In this document: positions 60,358-64,000 of the stretch, piece by piece | Layout of the letters: the number at the start of each line of letters is the position of its first letter | Numbering within the stretch: the first letter of the stretch is position 1 | Source of the DNA: Bradyrhizobium sp. C9 | GTDB lineage: Bacteria; Pseudomonadota; Alphaproteobacteria; Rhizobiales; Xanthobacteraceae | Length of the DNA: 64,000 bases | NCBI RefSeq assembly: GCF_002532045.1 | Contig: NZ_NWTG01000013.1 | Span: 124,001 to 188,000, forward strand | Direction: 5' to 3' | Position numbers and translations under genes: made by a program | Notes under the pieces: model-generated | The model's input: the letters and a program-made list of their open reading frames with translations, nothing else | What the model was told of the DNA's origin: nothing | Databases searched by the model: none

Positions 60358-60490
60358 GGCATGATCCGGAAAAGTGCGAAGCGGTTTTCCCTCGCGACAA
60401 ACGCGGAACGCGTTTGCGCGGAGATGATGCTCAGACAAGGAGCTAAAGCGTGATGACGATTCAACCTAATCTCATCGCGCTTTAGCGCGT
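60358..60490. repeat. Bradyrhizobium-type intergenic repeat (CATGATCCGGAAAAGTG element)
   Basis: Begins CATGATCCGGAAAAGTG just after the antiporter stop. It includes the hairpin CAAACGCG-GAA-CGCGTTTG (60398-60416) and an imperfect palindrome between AAAGCG (60445) and CGCTTT (60483) enclosing GATGA...TCATC. This element is widespread in Bradyrhizobium intergenic regions. It fills most of the gap between the antiporter and the next gene. Confidence 0.7.
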
Positions 60491-60551
60491 TTTCGAGCGA
60501 AGTGGATGCCGGTTCGCGTGAAGAAAACGCGTCAGGATAAGACCGGCGCCG

Positions 60552-61748
60552 TCACTGCTTGCGCAGGAAGCTCGAATCCGGGGCGAACTTCTTGATCATG
60601 TCGGACAGGCCGTCGTCGGCCGGCGGGCCCTTGGATGCAGCGTCCGGCTTGGGCTCGTCCTTGAGCTTCTGGCCGGAAATCTCGGCCAGCGCTGCGAGCA
60701 GCGTCTCGTCGAGATGATCGGCGGGTGTCTTTGCAGGCGGTGTCTTTGCGGGCGGCGTATTGGCGGGCAGACTGGGGGCAGGCGGGCTGGGCGCGACGGC
60801 GCGGATCTCAGGCTCGCGCTCCAGCGGCGGCGTTGGCTCTGGCTTGAACGTGTCCGCCCGCCTGGCGGCGGCCTCGCTGACCGCGGCGATCAACGATGCT
60901 TCGAGGTCGGAGGGCGTCTCGGTCGGCATCGGCGGCGGCTCGGCGGGCTTGGTGTCCCGGGAGGGGCGACCGAACAGCGGTTCGCGCTGGCTCGCCGTCG
61001 ACGGCCGGCTATCGGCGGCCTTTGCCGGGTCCTTGCTCGGCCCCTTGGCAGGCTTGAAGAGACCCGCGCGTTCGGCGGCGATCCTGGCGGAAGCCTCCTC
61101 GACCGTGCTGAGCAGGGAGGCTTCCAGCGCATCGGCGGGATTGCTCGGCGCAGTCGCTGGCTTGGCGCCAGGGGCGGCCACCTGCTTTGGCTCCGGCCGG
61201 GGCGGCGGTGGCCGCGATGCTTCGACCGGTGTGGGCGGTGGGGCCGGCTGGCCGTCGCGGGCGCGCGCGATGATGCCGTCGACGATCGCGCCGAGGCGGC
61301 CCTTGTCGGGGGCGGCGAGATAGCTGGCCGCGAGTTCATCGACATATTGCGGGCCATAATCGGCCAGCACCTCGGCGAGCTGGGCGAGATCGGGATCGCT
61401 CTCGACCAGCCGGCGCCAGGTCTGCCGGTCGTAGGGCGCGTCCGCCTTCCTGTCGGGCCAGGCCACCCGGCGCGGCTGGCGCTGCGGTCCGGTGTTCTCG
61501 CCAGCGTCTTGGCCGGCTTCCTGGCCGTTGATGGGGTCGAGGGTCGGCGGCTGCAGCCCGGCGCTGAGGCGCGGTGGGGTAAATCCCCGAGCCCCGGCCG
61601 ACACGGCATCATCAGGGCGTCGGCGGCGCTCGGCGACCTGCAGCGAGATCAGGCCGATGCCCATCAGCAGGAAGCCCAGCGCGGCCCACGAAATCGTGGC
61701 GCACAACAGCCCGCCGATCAGCAGCAATACCCAGCCAGTCAGTCGCAA
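60552..61748 (-). CDS. Inner-membrane protein with Pro/Ala-rich disordered domain
   Basis: About 398 residues: two membrane helices at the N-terminus (LTGWVLLLIGGLLCATISWA and LGFLLMGIGLISLQVA), then a long Ala/Pro/Lys/Glu-rich region without clear fold, with an internal globular-looking part (about 110-160; YDRQTWRRLVESDPDLAQLA). TTG at 61748 was chosen because GGGGAAAGG lies eight bases upstream; an in-frame TTG at 61802 is possible. No family recognised; may be a membrane-anchored scaffold. It is on the same strand as modC, about 90 bases downstream of it. Confidence 0.65.
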   Translation of the reverse strand: MRLTGWVLLLIGGLLCATISWAALGFLLMGIGLISLQVAERRRRPDDAVSAGARGFTPPRLSAGLQPPTLDPINGQEAGQDAGENTGPQRQPRRVAWPDRKADAPYDRQTWRRLVESDPDLAQLAEVLADYGPQYVDELAASYLAAPDKGRLGAIVDGIIARARDGQPAPPPTPVEASRPPPPRPEPKQVAAPGAKPATAPSNPADALEASLLSTVEEASARIAAERAGLFKPAKGPSKDPAKAADSRPSTASQREPLFGRPSRDTKPAEPPPMPTETPSDLEASLIAAVSEAAARRADTFKPEPTPPLEREPEIRAVAPSPPAPSLPANTPPAKTPPAKTPADHLDETLLAALAEISGQKLKDEPKPDAASKGPPADDGLSDMIKKFAPDSSFLRKQ

Positions 61749-61841
61749 AGCGCACCTTTCCCCATGCCCGATCGGATGTCCCGATCCGGGCCTAGCAGAC
61801 AAGATGGGCTATCTTATGCCGACTTTCGGAAAAACGGCCAG

Positions 61842-62513
61842 CTATGCGCCGCCTGTCAACACCTTAACACCGCCGAACGCGGTGACCTGGCCGCGGCGCA
61901 GCATCACGATCTGGGTAGCGAGCTGGCGAAGCTCGGCCGCGTCGTGGCTGACATAGACCATCGGGACGCCGGCCTCGTCGCGTAGCCGGACCAGATAGGG
62001 CAGGATCTCGAGCTTGCGGCTTTCGTCGAGCGCGCCCAGCGGCTCGTCCAGCAGCAACAGCCGCGGCTTGGACAGCAGCGCCCGGCCGAGTGCGACGCGC
62101 TGCCGTTCGCCGCCGGAGAGCTTTCCGGGGCGGCGGTCGAGCAGGGCGCCGATGTCGAGCAGATCGACGACGCGCTTGTGTTGCGCAGGATCTTCCGTGA
62201 GCCCGTTCATGCGGCGGCCGTAATCGAGGTTCTGCCTGATATCGAGATGCGGAAACAGCCGCGCATCCTGGAAGACGTAGCCGATGCGCCGCCGCCAGGT
62301 CGGGACATGGATACCGGCCGCAGTGTCATCGACGGTCTCACCGTCGATCACGATGGTGCCGCGATCAGGGCGCACCAGCCCGGCGATGGTGTTGATCAGC
62401 GATGTCTTGCCGGAGCCGGACGCGCCGAACAGGCCGGTGACGCGGCCCTCGCTGGTGAATGACGCCGCGAGCGAGAACTCGCCGAGCTGCTTGGTGATGT
62501 CGACGCGCAGCAT
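61842..62513 (-). CDS. modC: Molybdate ABC transporter ATP-binding protein (ModC), short form
   Basis: 223 residues: Walker A GASGSGKTS, signature LSGGERQRVALGRALL, Walker B LLLLDEPLGALD and H-loop YVSHDAAEL. It couples ATP hydrolysis to molybdate uptake with ModB. Typical ModC is about 350 residues and ends with a TOBE/Mop molybdate-binding domain; that domain is missing here and no remnant is seen after the stop. Stop to modB is two bases, so it is in the modA-modB-modC operon. Confidence 0.9.
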   Translation of the reverse strand: MLRVDITKQLGEFSLAASFTSEGRVTGLFGASGSGKTSLINTIAGLVRPDRGTIVIDGETVDDTAAGIHVPTWRRRIGYVFQDARLFPHLDIRQNLDYGRRMNGLTEDPAQHKRVVDLLDIGALLDRRPGKLSGGERQRVALGRALLSKPRLLLLDEPLGALDESRKLEILPYLVRLRDEAGVPMVYVSHDAAELRQLATQIVMLRRGQVTAFGGVKVLTGGA

Positions 62514-62515
62514 CG

Positions 62516-63211
62516 CTATTGCCCGTGCAGGCGCGCGGTGGCGCGGCGTGCGAACACTTCGGCGGCGATCAGCGCTCCGACCGCGAGCACGACCGAGATG
62601 ATCACGAGTCGTGCCGCGGCGGTGTCGCCGTCGGGTGTCTGGATCAGCGAGTAGATCGCCGATGAAATGGTCTGGGTCTCGCCGGGGATGTTGGAGACGA
62701 AGGTGATGGTCGCGCCGAACTCGCCGATCGCCTTGGCAAAGCCGAGCACCATGCCGGCCAGCACGCCCGGCAGCGCGAGCGGCAGCGTCACGGTTGCGAA
62801 CACCCGCCAGGGCGCGGCGCCGAGCGTCTCGGCGGCCTGTTCGAGGCGGCGGTCGACAGCCTCGATCGAAAGCCGGATCGGGCGCACCAGAAGCGGAAAC
62901 GACATCACGCCGCAGGCGAGCGCAGCGCCGGTCCAGCGGAATGCGAACACGATGCCGAGGTGATCGGCCAGCCAGGCGCCGACCAGGCCGCGCTTGCCGA
63001 AGGTCAGCAGCAGCAGATAGCCGGTGACGACGGGCGGCAGCACCAGCGGCAGATGCACGGCGGCATCAAGCAGCGATTTGCCCCAGAAATCGCGCCGCGC
63101 CAGCAGCCAGGCGAGCGCGATCCCGAACGGGGTCGCCACCAGCGTTGCGATGACGGCGACCCGCAGCGACAGCAGGATCGCCGTCCATTCGGTCGGCGAG
63201 ATCTCGAACAC
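62516..63211 (-). CDS. modB: Molybdate ABC transporter permease ModB
   Basis: 231-residue inner-membrane permease with about five helices and the EAA loop that contacts the ATPase (AAETLGAAPWRVFATVTLPL). Membrane partner of ModC for molybdate import. Separated from modC by two bases and from modA by four, so all three are cotranscribed. Confidence 0.92.
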   Translation of the reverse strand: MFEISPTEWTAILLSLRVAVIATLVATPFGIALAWLLARRDFWGKSLLDAAVHLPLVLPPVVTGYLLLLTFGKRGLVGAWLADHLGIVFAFRWTGAALACGVMSFPLLVRPIRLSIEAVDRRLEQAAETLGAAPWRVFATVTLPLALPGVLAGMVLGFAKAIGEFGATITFVSNIPGETQTISSAIYSLIQTPDGDTAAARLVIISVVLAVGALIAAEVFARRATARLHGQ

Positions 63212-63215
63212 GTGC

Positions 63216-64000
63216 TTACGTCGTCGGGCTGATCAGGAACTTGAAGCCGTACTTCTCCAGGATCGTCTTCGCTGCGGACGAGCGCAGGAAGGCGAGATAG
63301 TCGGTGGTCTCCGGCTTGGCGGTCGTGGTCGCCGCAACCGGATAGATGATCGCGGGATGGGTGTCCGCCGGGAAGGTGCCGACGATCTTGACGCCCGGCT
63401 CGACCTTGGCGTCGGTCGAATAGACGATGCCGAGCACGGCTTCGCCGCGCGCCACCAGCGTCAATGCCGCGCGCACGCTCTCGGCCATCGCGAACTTCGG
63501 CTCTGCCGCCTGCCAGGCGCCGAGCTTCTCGAGCGCGGCCTTGGCGTATTTGCCGACCGGCACCGCCTTGACGTCGCCGGTGGCGATCCTGCCGTCGCCG
63601 GCGAGCTTGGCGAGATCGAAGCCAGGTCCGATGCTGACGTTGCCGATCATGGAATCCTTCGGCGCGATCAGCACGATCGAATTGCCGAGCAGGTTGACCC
63701 GCGTCGGCTCATTGATGTTCTTCTGCTTGATCGCGTAGTCCATCCAGTCGGTGTCGGCGGAGACGAACACGTCGGCCGGTGCGCCCTGCTCGATCTGCTT
63801 TGCCAATGCCGAGCTCGCGGCATAGCTGGCGCTGATCTTGACGCCGGTCTTGGCGGTGTAGGCCGCATCGATCTCGTCGAGCGCGTTCTTCATCGAGGCC
63901 GCGGCGAAGACGGTGAGCGTCTTGTCTTCGGCGTGCGCGGCCGAATGGATCGCACCGAGCAGGATGACGAAGGCAGTGAAAAGTCCGGCAAGCCTTGAAA
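63216..64000 (-). CDS. modA: Molybdate-binding periplasmic protein ModA (N-terminus truncated by window end)
   Basis: The visible frame reads from beyond base 64000 down to 63216. It begins with part of a signal peptide (LAGLFTAFVILLGAIHSAAH, cleaved after A-H-A) then the mature start EDKTLTVFAAASMKNALDEI. Further features include PADVFVSADTDWMDYA and a C-terminal VAATTTAKPETTDYLAFLRS. Binds molybdate in the periplasm and delivers it to ModB. The initiation codon lies outside the window. Confidence 0.9.
   Translation of the reverse strand, partial: SRLAGLFTAFVILLGAIHSAAHAEDKTLTVFAAASMKNALDEIDAAYTAKTGVKISASYAASSALAKQIEQGAPADVFVSADTDWMDYAIKQKNINEPTRVNLLGNSIVLIAPKDSMIGNVSIGPGFDLAKLAGDGRIATGDVKAVPVGKYAKAALEKLGAWQAAEPKFAMAESVRAALTLVARGEAVLGIVYSTDAKVEPGVKIVGTFPADTHPAIIYPVAATTTAKPETTDYLAFLRSSAAKTILEKYGFKFLISPTT

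Overview
The window is high-GC chromosomal DNA (roughly two thirds G+C) from an alphaproteobacterium, most likely Bradyrhizobium or a close relative. The evidence is the gene content (modABC, a fatty-acid/PHA cluster, many two-component and MscS genes) and several intergenic repeat types I recognise from Bradyrhizobium/Rhodopseudomonas, such as the 'CATGATCCGGAAAAGTG' element and the CCCGGA...TCCGGG element. Coding density is high, with many 1-14 base overlaps. I see no rRNA, tRNA, CRISPR array, insertion sequence or prophage, so it reads as a stable chromosomal segment.

Region 1 (1-12.7 kb) is one long plus-strand envelope operon. It starts with a FecR-type anti-sigma regulator, preceded by the last codons of what is probably its ECF sigma factor. 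Then come a TpsB/FhaC-type outer-membrane transporter, an ExbB proton channel fused to a large DUF2341/LamG periplasmic region, ExbD, an unknown protein, TonB, a large porin, a periplasmic coiled-coil protein, a SurA/PpiC-type isomerase, a YbjN protein and a lytic transglycosylase. It looks like a TonB-energised secretion or surface-assembly machine. Region 2 (12.7-20.8 kb) is an AraC regulator divergent from a fatty-acid-to-polyhydroxyalkanoate cluster: acyl-CoA ligase, MaoC hydratase, PHA synthase, PHA depolymerase, phasin and acyl-CoA dehydrogenase.

Region 3 (20.8-26.6 kb) has a MarR-headed operon with an isochorismatase-like hydrolase, a small membrane protein and an MFS exporter, then two secreted polysaccharide-related proteins (an alginate-lyase-like protein lacking its catalytic His and a beta-helix protein). 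Region 4 (26.6-32.7 kb) has a soluble NarL-type two-component pair with two phased operator-like sites in front, followed by a three-gene set that I consider the most intriguing unit: a coiled-coil protein, an inner-membrane OmpA-domain protein with a longin/roadblock-like cytoplasmic part, and a Ras-like small GTPase. Three small uncharacterised genes follow.

Region 5 (32.7-43.3 kb) carries a TIG/Ig-repeat autotransporter, a methyltransferase-Rrf2 pair with a palindrome over the rrf2 start codon, a TPR-glycosyltransferase, a ClpS-zinc-finger-AAA ATPase fusion and a large MscS channel. Region 6 (43.3-50.2 kb) has a luciferase-like monooxygenase and flavin reductase behind a consensus sigma-54 promoter, an NAD(P)-binding protein, two secreted proteins and an AcoR-type sigma-54 activator that may drive that promoter. 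Region 7 (50.2-64 kb) is mostly housekeeping: glgX, radC, a 3-methyladenine glycosylase, map, a second MscS channel, a K+/H+ antiporter, and modC-modB-modA, the last cut by the window end.
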